From Treponema sp. (GTDB taxonomy: Bacteria > Spirochaetota > Spirochaetia > Treponematales > Breznakiellaceae): 39,928 nucleotides of DNA. Every line of letters starts with the position of its first letter. Position 1 is the stretch's first letter. Positions 16,599-23,977 of this stretch are shown in pieces. A program made the translations under genes and the position numbers. Location of the stretch: assembly GCA_031254315.1 (NCBI GenBank), contig JAIRUQ010000027.1, forward strand, positions 1 through 39,928, in the 5' to 3' direction. A model generated the notes under the pieces. That model saw nothing but the letters and a program-made list of their open reading frames with translations. It searched no databases and was not told the DNA's origin.

Positions 16599-17687
16599 CT
16601 AAAAAGCCCGGATGGCACGAACATGATAATCGAAATTCTTTTCGGAAGAGGAAGTACTAAAAGAATATGGCTTCGGAGCATATGCCTTACTACTAGGAAC
16701 AGACTCAGTTGAAGTCCAATAGCCATAGCCAGCCGGATCATTAACGAGATTACCAATGACACTCCTTTGTCTAGAGAGTTCTTCCAGTTCAGATAAGCTA
16801 GGAAGAAACCAATCTGTCATTCCATTGTTTTCATATTCATGGCAAGCTAAAGCGGCGGGGGCAGTCGCATCTAATGCAAGAATTACAGATGTGTTTTTTC
16901 TGCCGGAACCGATAGCTGTGCCCCTGTATGGTATTTGGATGTAAGGAGCGCCTGTTGCGGTTGACCATCTCAATCTTGTTGTAGCCGCGTCTTCAGGGGC
17001 GGCTTCAAGGTAGTATGCTTTAATATAGTTATTGTCAGCATCAGTAGAACCGGTATAAAGGTTAAAACCGGTTTCTATTCGATAGAAAATTTTCCCGCCA
17101 CCATGACCGGTATCACCAACTTCATAAGTCGCGTTCCATTTGGCATAGATTGTCGTGTTTGTGGTAATGGGAGTGCTAAAATCAAAAAGGGTATGACGTC
17201 CCGAATCACTATACCAATTGTCAAATGTCCCATATCCGCTTGTCGGGTCTATTGGTCTTTTAATCGTTCTGCCACTAGGTATGGTAATGGAGCTAACTTC
17301 GCTCCCGCCGTTGCTGTTAAAAGTAACAGTACGATTAAAGACATATCCTTGAGTCCACTCAGCGTAAAGTGTAATGTTGGCAGTGATAGTAAAAGTCTCG
17401 CCTACCCAATAAGACGTACCTTTTCCGTTAGCGGAGGTGTTCCAGCCTGTGAAGGTATAACCTGTTTTTGCGAGGTTGTCGGTATTACCTAAAACCGTTA
17501 CAGTCTCACCGCTTTGATAAGGCGAGTTACTGTCTGTTGGTACTGTGCCACCTGTATTTGTGTTGCTGTTGTATGTTACGGTGTAAGGTCCACTTCCTCC
17601 CCCTCCGCCATCCGGACAGCCCGTCATTGTAAAACCAATTATCGCCGCCATTGCGATAATTCCGATTGTTTTTAGTAATGCCTTCAT
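16599..17687 (-). CDS. Lipoprotein with two InlB-type repeats and a DUF1566-like domain
   Basis: 362 residues. The N-terminus (MKALLKTIGIIAMAAIIGF) is almost identical to that of the 14543 gene, with the lipobox TMTGC. Residues about 33-110 and 115-190 are two Listeria-Bacteroides (InlB B) repeats, marked by KTGYTFTGWNTSANGKGTSY, ITLYAEW and TTIYAKW. The rest resembles the DUF1566/Lcl C-terminal domain: TDWFLPSLSELEELSRQ, GYWTSTES and a final VRAIRAF. Such proteins are common surface lipoproteins of unknown function. The start ATG 17687 follows GAGGAG. Leader copy C precedes it. Confidence 0.85.
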   Translation of the reverse strand: MKALLKTIGIIAMAAIIGFTMTGCPDGGGGGSGPYTVTYNSNTNTGGTVPTDSNSPYQSGETVTVLGNTDNLAKTGYTFTGWNTSANGKGTSYWVGETFTITANITLYAEWTQGYVFNRTVTFNSNGGSEVSSITIPSGRTIKRPIDPTSGYGTFDNWYSDSGRHTLFDFSTPITTNTTIYAKWNATYEVGDTGHGGGKIFYRIETGFNLYTGSTDADNNYIKAYYLEAAPEDAATTRLRWSTATGAPYIQIPYRGTAIGSGRKNTSVILALDATAPAALACHEYENNGMTDWFLPSLSELEELSRQRSVIGNLVNDPAGYGYWTSTESVPSSKAYAPKPYSFSTSSSEKNFDYHVRAIRAF

Positions 17688-17830
17688 AAAAACTCCTCTC
17701 TGTGATCCCCTGCCGCCTTTGAGCAGGTAATCACTGACTTCTACGAAGTCTTAAATTTGTCCACCATTAAAGGTGGTATGCACTCCAACGGAGCGAAAAA
17801 GACAGAAAATTCCGCCTGTTATTTGAAAAT
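17688..17830 (-). promoter_or_regulatory. Multi-hairpin leader, copy C
   Basis: Third copy of the leader. It has GCTCC-GTT-GGAGT (one base off a perfect stem), CCACC/GGTGG with a third loop sequence, GACTTC-GTA-GAAGTC, CCTGC/GCAGG and GAGGAG. Similarity to copy A continues through the start codon into the signal peptide. The upstream end is at about 17830; the CTGTTACACGC extension of copies A and B is missing, as expected for the first gene of the cluster. Confidence 0.75.
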
Positions 17831-18214
17831 AATGAGAAAAGAATAGACGAAAAGTCGGGGAAAAGAGAAGTTGTTGGATAATTACTAGATTTAAGAAAAT
17901 TTGCGTATAACTGCCGCCGGTATATTGTTTTGGCGTTTTTTAAGCTCATATCATAAATATAGCGCAAATATGGAAACTTTCACATAATTAACAGCAAAAA
18001 TAATAAAAAAGTTTAAAATTTCGCGTAATAAAATAATACCATAATATGAAATATTATACAATAATAATTAAAATAGCACATAATTTTGAATTATAGTTCT
18101 TTTTTAAGACTGCCAAATGAACACATTACTCCAATTTATTACCTTATTACTTTAATTATTTGCGAATAACACATGATTTTGAAAAAATGTTTTGGGAATT
18201 ATAAAATGAACGGA
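17831..18214. other. AT-rich intergenic region downstream of rnfB
   Basis: 384 nt, strongly AT-rich, with no supportable gene. At about 18115-18160 the minus strand reads QIIKVIR followed by a stop. This is a degenerate copy of the last residues of rnfB (KAIKVIR) and the sequence just after them. It probably also contains the promoter for the lipoprotein cluster, but I could not fix one. Confidence 0.5.
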
Positions 18215-19048
18215 TTACCTTATCACTTTAATCGCCTTCGACGGGCATTTATTCACACATTCCATACATTGTGTGCATTTTTCGTAATCAATGTGAGCGA
18301 TGTTGTCTTCTACCGTAATTGCGCCGGCTTTGCAGACTTTTTGGCAAAGTGAACAGCCAATACAGCCGGCGCGGCAGTTTTCTCTGACGTCTTTTGCTTT
18401 GTCTCTTGAGTTGCACAAAACACGGACAACACTGCTGTCAGGCACTATTTCAATCAGTTTTTTGGGGCAGACTGTAACGCATTTTCCGCAGGCGGTGCAT
18501 TTTTCTTTTATTACTATAGCTATACCATCAACAATTTGTATCGCCCCAAAAAGACAGGCGTTTTTACAGCTTGCAAGCCCTATGCAACTGTACGCGCAGG
18601 TTTTGTTTCCGCCTGTCGCAAGCTGAGACGCAGAAACACAGCTTTTGGGACCATCGTAAATATAATTTCTTTTAGTATTGTCATTCGAGCCGTCGCATTT
18701 TATAAAAGCGGCTTTTCGGCTTAACGGCGTGGCATCAATTCCCAGTTGATGAGCGATTTCAGTGGCGGCGGATGCTCCTCCCGGCAGACAGCCGCGATAA
18801 CTTGCTTCGCCTGTTACAACCCGCTCCGCGAATACTGTACAGCCGGGAAAACCACAGCCGCCGCAGTTCGCGCCCGGCAATACGCTTATTATGCGATCTA
18901 CTTTTGGGTCTGACTCAACCGCGAATTTTTTTGCGGAAAAACCGAGAACTACTCCAAAGAGAAGCGCAAGTCCGCCTATACTGAAAATAGGAAATAAAAT
19001 GCTCTCTAACGCTATGCCTTCAAATAAACTTTGAATTGTTTCAATCAT
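18215..19048 (-). CDS. rnfB: Rnf complex ferredoxin-like subunit B
   Basis: 277 residues. One N-terminal membrane helix (about residues 17-40), then the iron-sulfur motif PGANCGGCGFPGC with a further Cys in RGCLPGG. The C-terminal part holds ferredoxin-type clusters (CTACGKCVTVCP, CIGCSLCQKVC, CTQCMECVNKCP). RnfB takes electrons from reduced ferredoxin on the cytoplasmic side and passes them into the complex. It is the last gene of rnfCDGEAB and overlaps rnfA by ATGA. The extended cluster set is usual for the bacterial B subunits found with ferredoxin-linked fermentative metabolism. Confidence 0.95.
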   Translation of the reverse strand: MIETIQSLFEGIALESILFPIFSIGGLALLFGVVLGFSAKKFAVESDPKVDRIISVLPGANCGGCGFPGCTVFAERVVTGEASYRGCLPGGASAATEIAHQLGIDATPLSRKAAFIKCDGSNDNTKRNYIYDGPKSCVSASQLATGGNKTCAYSCIGLASCKNACLFGAIQIVDGIAIVIKEKCTACGKCVTVCPKKLIEIVPDSSVVRVLCNSRDKAKDVRENCRAGCIGCSLCQKVCKAGAITVEDNIAHIDYEKCTQCMECVNKCPSKAIKVIR

Positions 19049-19620
19049 ATTAACCCCAAAAATCCCATGAACGCAATGCTCATAAGCCCGGCGGAAAAAA
19101 GCGCGAGCGGAAATCCTTTGAATATTTCGGGAATATCAGGATTTGCTTCGTACTTTTCACGAATACCGGCAAGCAGTAACAGCGCAAGAGTGAAACCAGC
19201 GCCCGCTCCAATGCTGTTTACAATCATGCCGATAAAATTTAAGTCGTCCCTTATATTGATAAGAGTTACGCCGAATATCGCGCAGTTTGTAGTAATCAAC
19301 GGCAGATACACTCCCAGCATGGTATAAAGAGCCTTAAACATTTTTTTTAGAAACACTTCGACAAACTGCACAATCGAAGCGATGATTAAAATAAAAACAA
19401 CTGTCTGTAGGTATGCGATATTTAACGGGACTAAAACAAACTGATAAAAAAGAAATGTTATTGTCGATGAAATTGTCATGACAAACATGACAGAAAGCCC
19501 CATACCTAAAGCGGATTCTGTTTTTTTGGAAACGCCGAAGAAGGGACACATTCCCAAAAATTGAACTAAAACATAGTTATTTATAAATATTGCGCCAATT
19601 AGTATATAAAATAATTCCAT
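19045..19620 (-). CDS. rnfA: Rnf complex integral membrane subunit A
   Basis: 191 residues, about six membrane helices, normal family length. It has the family motifs NNYVLVQFLGMCPFFGVSKK near the N-terminus and TTNCAIFGVTLINI in the middle; the paired conserved Cys residues of RnfA/RnfE hold an iron-sulfur centre within the membrane. It begins 1 nt overlapping the rnfE stop and overlaps rnfB by 4 nt. Confidence 0.95.
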   Translation of the reverse strand: MELFYILIGAIFINNYVLVQFLGMCPFFGVSKKTESALGMGLSVMFVMTISSTITFLFYQFVLVPLNIAYLQTVVFILIIASIVQFVEVFLKKMFKALYTMLGVYLPLITTNCAIFGVTLINIRDDLNFIGMIVNSIGAGAGFTLALLLLAGIREKYEANPDIPEIFKGFPLALFSAGLMSIAFMGFLGLI

Positions 19621-20243
19621 TATCTATCTAACCTCTTCTTTTTCATTGTCTTCATCCGCGATCTAACAATGGAAATCTGCTTGCCTATCATAATAATAAC
19701 TCCAAGCGTAAAGAAAGCCCCGGCAGGTCTGCCCATAATAAGCATCGGATCATTCAGAAGTTCTTTCCCAAAAATCGAACCTTTCCCCAAAAATTCGCGT
19801 ATTACGCCTATAATAAAAAGCCCTAAAGTAAAGCCCAATCCCATGCTCAAAGCGTCAAGCATCGACGGAAATAATTTATTTTTTGAAGCGAAAGATTCAA
19901 GTCGCGCAAAAACAATGCAGTTAACTACTATCAAAGGAATATAAATCCCAAGAGCCGCAGTTATATTCGGCGGAACATAAGCGTCCAAACAAAGTTGAAG
20001 AATTGTAACAAAACCGGCTACGATTATTACCGCCGCGGCAATTCTTATTTCACCAGGGATGAGTTTTCGCACAATAGAAATAACCGAGCTTGCGCAAATC
20101 ATAACGGCGGTAGTGGCTAACCCCATGATAATAGCGTTAATCGCGGACGTTGTAACGGCAAGCAGAGGGCATAACGCCAAAAGCTGAACAAATACCGGAT
20201 TTTTTCGAATGATACCGTCTTTTATAAGGTCAAAATATTTCAT
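19620..20243 (-). CDS. rnfE: Rnf complex integral membrane subunit E
   Basis: 207 residues, about six membrane helices, homologous to RnfA. It has NPVFVQLLALCPLLAVTTSA and IYIPLIVVNCIVFARLESFA, with the conserved Cys in each half. RnfE and RnfA form the inverted pair at the membrane core of the ion-pumping complex. The basic tail KTMKKKRLDR is cytoplasmic. It overlaps rnfG by 4 nt. Confidence 0.95.
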   Translation of the reverse strand: MKYFDLIKDGIIRKNPVFVQLLALCPLLAVTTSAINAIIMGLATTAVMICASSVISIVRKLIPGEIRIAAAVIIVAGFVTILQLCLDAYVPPNITAALGIYIPLIVVNCIVFARLESFASKNKLFPSMLDALSMGLGFTLGLFIIGVIREFLGKGSIFGKELLNDPMLIMGRPAGAFFTLGVIIMIGKQISIVRSRMKTMKKKRLDR

Positions 20244-20809
20244 CGCGTTCTCCCATTATACCACTCTATCGCTTCGTTTACCGCTTTGGTAACCGCCCTT
20301 GTAGTAATCGTTGATCTTGATATCGCTTCAATTTCATTCGCACCGGGAGAAGACCTTACAACTCCCAGCGGCACTAACGCGCGGTTGTTGTACTGTTTGT
20401 AAAATTTTTCATCGACAACACCCGAGCCAAAACCCGGCGATTCTGTGTGCTTTAGTATACGAATACCGATAATATTTTCGTCAGAGAGAGAAATCCCGAC
20501 AATAAGATCAATTTTGCCGCCGTACCCCTCCGGCGCAAGTTGAACTACATAGCCAACCAACTCAGATTCATTTGAAGTATTATTGACAGAGTAGCCTTCA
20601 AATACAGCGACAATACTGCCGGTCTTTTCTGTTTGCTTTTCTATGTATTCAGAAGCCTGCGGCAGAACTTGCCCCATTGTGGCTTTCTGCGTTTTTTCTT
20701 TTTGTCTTGCGATAGGTTCAAGAGTAAGATTGTACACAATGCCCAGAAGGGCGGCTATAATAAATGCGGTAATAAACAAAGTCGCGGCAGGTTTTAAGAT
20801 ATAATTCAT
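20240..20809 (-). CDS. rnfG: Rnf complex FMN-binding subunit G
   Basis: 189 residues: one N-terminal membrane helix, then the periplasmic FMN domain. ISRSTITTRAV near the C-terminus is the site where a threonine carries covalently bound FMN. GIRILKHTESPGFGSGVVD is the other conserved stretch. It overlaps rnfD by ATGA. Confidence 0.94.
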   Translation of the reverse strand: MNYILKPAATLFITAFIIAALLGIVYNLTLEPIARQKEKTQKATMGQVLPQASEYIEKQTEKTGSIVAVFEGYSVNNTSNESELVGYVVQLAPEGYGGKIDLIVGISLSDENIIGIRILKHTESPGFGSGVVDEKFYKQYNNRALVPLGVVRSSPGANEIEAISRSTITTRAVTKAVNEAIEWYNGRTR

Positions 20810-21768
20810 GTCTTCTTCCTCTTGCCGTAAACACGCGGTCTAACATATTTATCAATAAGCGGTACAAAAAGATTCATAATAATTATTGAATAACTTACAC
20901 CTTCAGGATAATCGCTAAAGTATCTTATAAAGACCGCGAGAATTCCGCATCCTATTCCCATTACAATCTTTCCGTTAGGTGTAATCGGGCTTGTCGCGTA
21001 ATCCGTAGCCATAAAGAAGGCTCCCATTATCAAGCCGCCGTTTAATACTTCAAATAAAATGTTCCCGCTGAAAAATCCCGTCCTTCCAAAAATAAAACCA
21101 AAAAGAGCAAAACTTCCTATATAGAAAACCGGTATTCTCCAATTTATAACCTTTCTTATAAGAAGATAAACTCCTCCTATAAAGAGAGCGACCGCGCTTG
21201 TTTCGCCGATACAGCCGCCTACTTTCCCAAAAAGAAGAGCCATATAGTCAGACATTTCGGGAGAAAAAGACGGATTTTGTTTAACAATCGCAAGGTATGT
21301 CGCGCTTGTAACCGAATCGGGCGCAAACGTCCAGTTTGTCATGTGTGTACCAAAAGAAGCGAGAAGGAACGCTCTGGCGGCAAGAGCCGGGTTCACAAAG
21401 TTCGAGCCAAGTCCGCCGAATAACTGTTTTACTACTATTATGGCGAAAAAACTTCCGATAATAGGCAACCACAGCGGAACATCGGGCGGAAGGTTGAAGG
21501 CGAGCAGTACACCTGTAATCACAGCGCTACAATCGTATAACGTAACAGCCTTGCCCATAATTCTTTGATACAGATATTCAGCTATCATCGCGGAGATAAC
21601 TGTTATTGCGGTAGTATAAAACGCCTGCATACCGTAATGAATTATCGCCATAATTAAAGCGGGAGCAAGCGCGATCAACACATCACGCATTCGCGCTTCG
21701 ATTGAATCAGTGCCGTAAATGTGCGGTGGAGAAGAGACGGTCATCATTTGGTTTATTACTATTTTCAC
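20806..21768 (-). CDS. rnfD: Rnf complex membrane subunit D
   Basis: 320 residues with about nine to ten membrane helices. N-terminal MTVSSPPHI is the typical start region. FFMATDYATSPITPNGK is the covalent FMN attachment site on threonine, and GSNFVNPALAARAFLLASF is diagnostic of NqrB/RnfD proteins. It follows rnfC by 12 nt. Confidence 0.95.
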   Translation of the reverse strand: MKIVINQMMTVSSPPHIYGTDSIEARMRDVLIALAPALIMAIIHYGMQAFYTTAITVISAMIAEYLYQRIMGKAVTLYDCSAVITGVLLAFNLPPDVPLWLPIIGSFFAIIVVKQLFGGLGSNFVNPALAARAFLLASFGTHMTNWTFAPDSVTSATYLAIVKQNPSFSPEMSDYMALLFGKVGGCIGETSAVALFIGGVYLLIRKVINWRIPVFYIGSFALFGFIFGRTGFFSGNILFEVLNGGLIMGAFFMATDYATSPITPNGKIVMGIGCGILAVFIRYFSDYPEGVSYSIIIMNLFVPLIDKYVRPRVYGKRKKT

Positions 21769-21780
21769 CGCAGTCTCCTT

Positions 21781-23127
21781 TTATCCGCTCTTACTTTTGA
21801 GCTTGGCAAGCTCAACTCTTCTGATTGTTCTGATTGCCTGCGACAAACGCCTCTTTGCCGGGCAAATGTATGAACAGCTTCCACATTCAATGCAGTCAAG
21901 TCCGTTGTGTTTAACAAACGCCTCTCCGTCCTCTTTTAATATATCCGCGTTTAACTCCGTCGGAATAAGTCCTGTGGGGCAATGCTCGACACAGCTTCCG
22001 CAACGTATACAATTTCTTTCAGGCGGAATATGCGCTTCTTCTTCGGTAAGGAAAAGCACCCCCGATGTTGTTTTAACAATGGGAACATCTGTATCAAAAA
22101 TAGCGGTTCCCATCATTGGTCCGCCTACAACAATTTTTTCGGGATTTGATTTGAAGCCTCCGGCAAGCTCAACAAGATCGTTTAACTTTGTCCCGATACG
22201 CGCTTTATAGTTGCCGGGATTTCTTATAGCGCCGCCCGTTAATGTAACAACTTTTCGCATAAGCGGACGACCTCGAAAAATAGTGCGATGTATAGCGATA
22301 ACTGTATCAACATTGTTTACAACGCATCCAACATCAATAGGAATTCCGCCTGAAGGCACTTCCCTTTTTGTTATTGCGTTTACAAGTTGTTTTTCGCACC
22401 CTTGCGGATATTTTGTTTTAAGAACGACAACTTTGATATTCGGATTTCCGGCGCAGGCTTTTTCAAGCGATTCAATCGCTTCGGGCTTGTTATTCTCAAC
22501 CGCGATAAACCCTCTCGCATTCTGTATTACTTTTAAGATTATTTTTAGCCCTGTAACAATTCGATCTGACTCTTCGATCATAACCCTATTGTCTGTTGTA
22601 AGATACGGTTCGCACTCACAGCCGTTTACGATTACGCTGTCTATTTTCTTTTCCGGCGGCGGCGAAAGTTTTACATGGGTTGGAAAACCTGCTCCGCCAA
22701 GCCCGACAATTCCGGCTTCACGAATGATCTGTAAAATCTGCTCTCTTGAAAGATCATCATAACTTTCACGCTTTTTGATACTTTCGTGTTCCGTAAGTTC
22801 TCCGTCATTTTCTATAATTATTGAATTGACTATCGTGCCGACTACCGTTAAATGCGGACGTATTTCCTTTACTGTTCCTGAAACACTGCTGTGAATTGGG
22901 GCGCAGACAAAAGCCTCACTGTCGGCGATTTTTTCACCGACCAGAACCTTCTGCCCTTTTTCTACAAGCGGCTTACAGGGAGCGCCCAAATGCATTAAAA
23001 CCGGGAAAATTACTTCACTGCCTGCTGTGGGGAGTAGATAATTTATGGGGACATTTTCGGTATATTGTTTCTGCTCGTTTGGATAAATGCCCCTCTTAAA
23101 CGAAAGGACAGGCGCTTTTTTCCACAT
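21781..23127 (-). CDS. rnfC: Rnf complex NADH-binding subunit C
   Basis: 448 residues. The N-terminal barrel-like domain ends with APIHSSVSGTVKEI, then VGLGGAGFPTHVKL (flavin/nucleotide site), and two four-cysteine iron-sulfur motifs CIRCGSCVEHCPTG and CIECGSCSYICPAKR near the C-terminus. RnfC exchanges electrons with NAD+/NADH. It is the first gene of the operon. There is no ribosome-binding site before the ATG, but a TAAAAT box ends 6 nt upstream, pointing to a leaderless message. The first 13 nt of the gene are also present in the direct repeat at 23893. Confidence 0.95.
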   Translation of the reverse strand: MWKKAPVLSFKRGIYPNEQKQYTENVPINYLLPTAGSEVIFPVLMHLGAPCKPLVEKGQKVLVGEKIADSEAFVCAPIHSSVSGTVKEIRPHLTVVGTIVNSIIIENDGELTEHESIKKRESYDDLSREQILQIIREAGIVGLGGAGFPTHVKLSPPPEKKIDSVIVNGCECEPYLTTDNRVMIEESDRIVTGLKIILKVIQNARGFIAVENNKPEAIESLEKACAGNPNIKVVVLKTKYPQGCEKQLVNAITKREVPSGGIPIDVGCVVNNVDTVIAIHRTIFRGRPLMRKVVTLTGGAIRNPGNYKARIGTKLNDLVELAGGFKSNPEKIVVGGPMMGTAIFDTDVPIVKTTSGVLFLTEEEAHIPPERNCIRCGSCVEHCPTGLIPTELNADILKEDGEAFVKHNGLDCIECGSCSYICPAKRRLSQAIRTIRRVELAKLKSKSG

Positions 23128-23175
23128 TTATCAATTTTACCATTGAGTGAGAAAATTGTACAGTGTAAAATAGTG
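23115..23175. repeat. 61-bp direct repeat, copy 1 (rnfC start and promoter)
   Basis: It matches 23893-23953 at about 56 of 61 positions, without gaps, at a constant offset of 778 bp. It contains the first codons of rnfC, its promoter and, on the plus strand, TTGAGT-N17-TAAAAT. Confidence 0.92.
23134..23162 (-). promoter_or_regulatory. rnf operon promoter
   Basis: On the minus strand TGTACA (23157-23162) and TAAAAT (23134-23139) are spaced by 17 bp. The rnfC ATG lies 6 nt downstream of the -10 box. Confidence 0.5.
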
Positions 23176-23264
23176 CTAAAAAAAGGCAAAAGAGGTGCAA
23201 AATTACCCTCTTTGGCGGGTAGGGCTGGATTTCATCAAAAGAAATCTAGCCGAAAAAATAGCTC
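23176..23264. other. Two hairpins between the repeat and the toxin-antitoxin promoter
   Basis: AGAGG/CCTCT is followed by GGCTGGATTTC (23223-23233), which pairs with GAAATCTAGCC (23241-23251) apart from one mismatch, with a 7-nt loop. They may insulate the toxin-antitoxin genes from the plus-strand promoter inside repeat copy 1. No gene is seen. Confidence 0.45.
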
Positions 23265-23293
23265 TTGATCTAATATCAGAATATTGATAATAT
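23265..23293 (+). promoter_or_regulatory. Promoter of the YefM/ParE-type pair
   Basis: TTGATC (23265-23270) and TAATAT (23288-23293) are spaced by 17 bp, 30 nt before the antitoxin ATG. Confidence 0.6.
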
Positions 23294-23323
23294 ATAGTTA
23301 TAGGTTACATTTTAGGGGAATTT

Positions 23324-23578
23324 ATGCCGGTAATAAGGAAAAGTGCTGATTTAAGAAATTCATATTCCGATATTTCTGATTTTTGCCATAAATATAGAGA
23401 ACCTGTATTTATTACCAAAAATGGAGAAGGTGATCTTGCTGTAATGAGCATTGAGACTTATGAAGCAATTACCGGAAAACAACGATTGTACAATTTATTA
23501 GAGGAAGCGGATAAAGATGTAGAAAATGGTAATTTTTTAACTGAAGAAGAAATGGAAAAAGAAATGGATTTAATGTAG
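23324..23578 (+). CDS. Phd/YefM-family antitoxin
   Basis: 84 residues. The N-terminal half has the Phd/YefM DNA-binding pattern (SADLRNSYSDISDFC, then EPVFITKNGEGDLAVMSIETYEAI). The acidic C-terminal tail (EEADKDVENGNFLTEEEME) would bind the toxin. AGGGGA is the ribosome-binding site. It ends 5 nt before the toxin start. AT-rich compared with the neighbouring rnf and dehydrogenase genes, consistent with separate acquisition. Confidence 0.9.
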   Translation: MPVIRKSADLRNSYSDISDFCHKYREPVFITKNGEGDLAVMSIETYEAITGKQRLYNLLEEADKDVENGNFLTEEEMEKEMDLM

Positions 23579-23583
23579 GCACC

Positions 23584-23892
23584 GTGTACAAATTAAAATA
23601 TTCTTGCTTTTACCGTGATGAATTAAGAGCCGCAATCAAATATATTAGACAAAATTTGAAAAACCCTATTGCCGCTCAAAGATTAAAAGATGAAGTAAAA
23701 GAAACATACAAAAAAATAAAAGAAAACCCTTTTATGTATCCGGTAGTTCCCGATGAATATTGGGCATCTAAAGGATTTAGATTTACAATGGTAAAAAATT
23801 ATATATTATTCTACAAAGTTAAAGAAAAACAAATAAATATAGATCGTTTTTTATATGGACATAGAGATTGGATGAATATTTTAGCTAATTAA
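23584..23892 (+). CDS. RelE/ParE-family toxin
   Basis: 102 residues. It has the RelE/ParE fold pattern: YRDELRAAIKYIRQNLKNPIAAQRLKDEV for the helical hairpin, then RFTMVKNYILFYKVKEKQINIDRFLYGHRDW for the C-terminal strands. The last motif is typical of ParE/RelE toxins. Whether it cuts mRNA or acts on gyrase cannot be decided by eye. The start is GTG 23584. It ends one base before the second copy of the direct repeat. Confidence 0.9.
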   Translation: MYKLKYSCFYRDELRAAIKYIRQNLKNPIAAQRLKDEVKETYKKIKENPFMYPVVPDEYWASKGFRFTMVKNYILFYKVKEKQINIDRFLYGHRDWMNILAN

Positions 23893-23953
23893 CTTTTTTC
23901 CGCATTTATTAATTTTACCATTGAGTGATAAAATTGTATAGTGTAAAATAATG
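23893..23953. repeat. 61-bp direct repeat, copy 2 (promoter of the alcohol dehydrogenase)
   Basis: Begins right after the toxin stop codon. On the minus strand it contains an ATG in the rnfC start position with CGG AAA AAA next, but a stop follows after five codons, so it is a dead copy of the rnfC 5' end. On the plus strand it supplies the promoter of the alcohol dehydrogenase gene. Confidence 0.92.
23921..23949 (+). promoter_or_regulatory. Promoter of the alcohol dehydrogenase gene
   Basis: TTGAGT (23921-23926) and TAAAAT (23944-23949) are spaced by 17 bp, 28 nt before the ATG, with TAGGAGAG as ribosome-binding site. Confidence 0.6.
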
Positions 23954-23977
23954 AGATAAAACTAATAGGAGAGAAAA

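Noticed and set aside
16475..16762. 95-codon minus-strand open frame
   Set aside because: Lies within the 3' part of the InlB-repeat gene and the hairpin after it; wrong frame.
17767..17967. 66-codon minus-strand open frame upstream of the lipoprotein cluster
   Set aside because: Overlaps leader copy C; no ribosome-binding site, and the composition looks random.
23115..23953. Insertion sequence around the toxin-antitoxin pair
   Set aside because: No transposase and no terminal inverted repeats; the 61-bp direct repeat is far longer than a target-site duplication.
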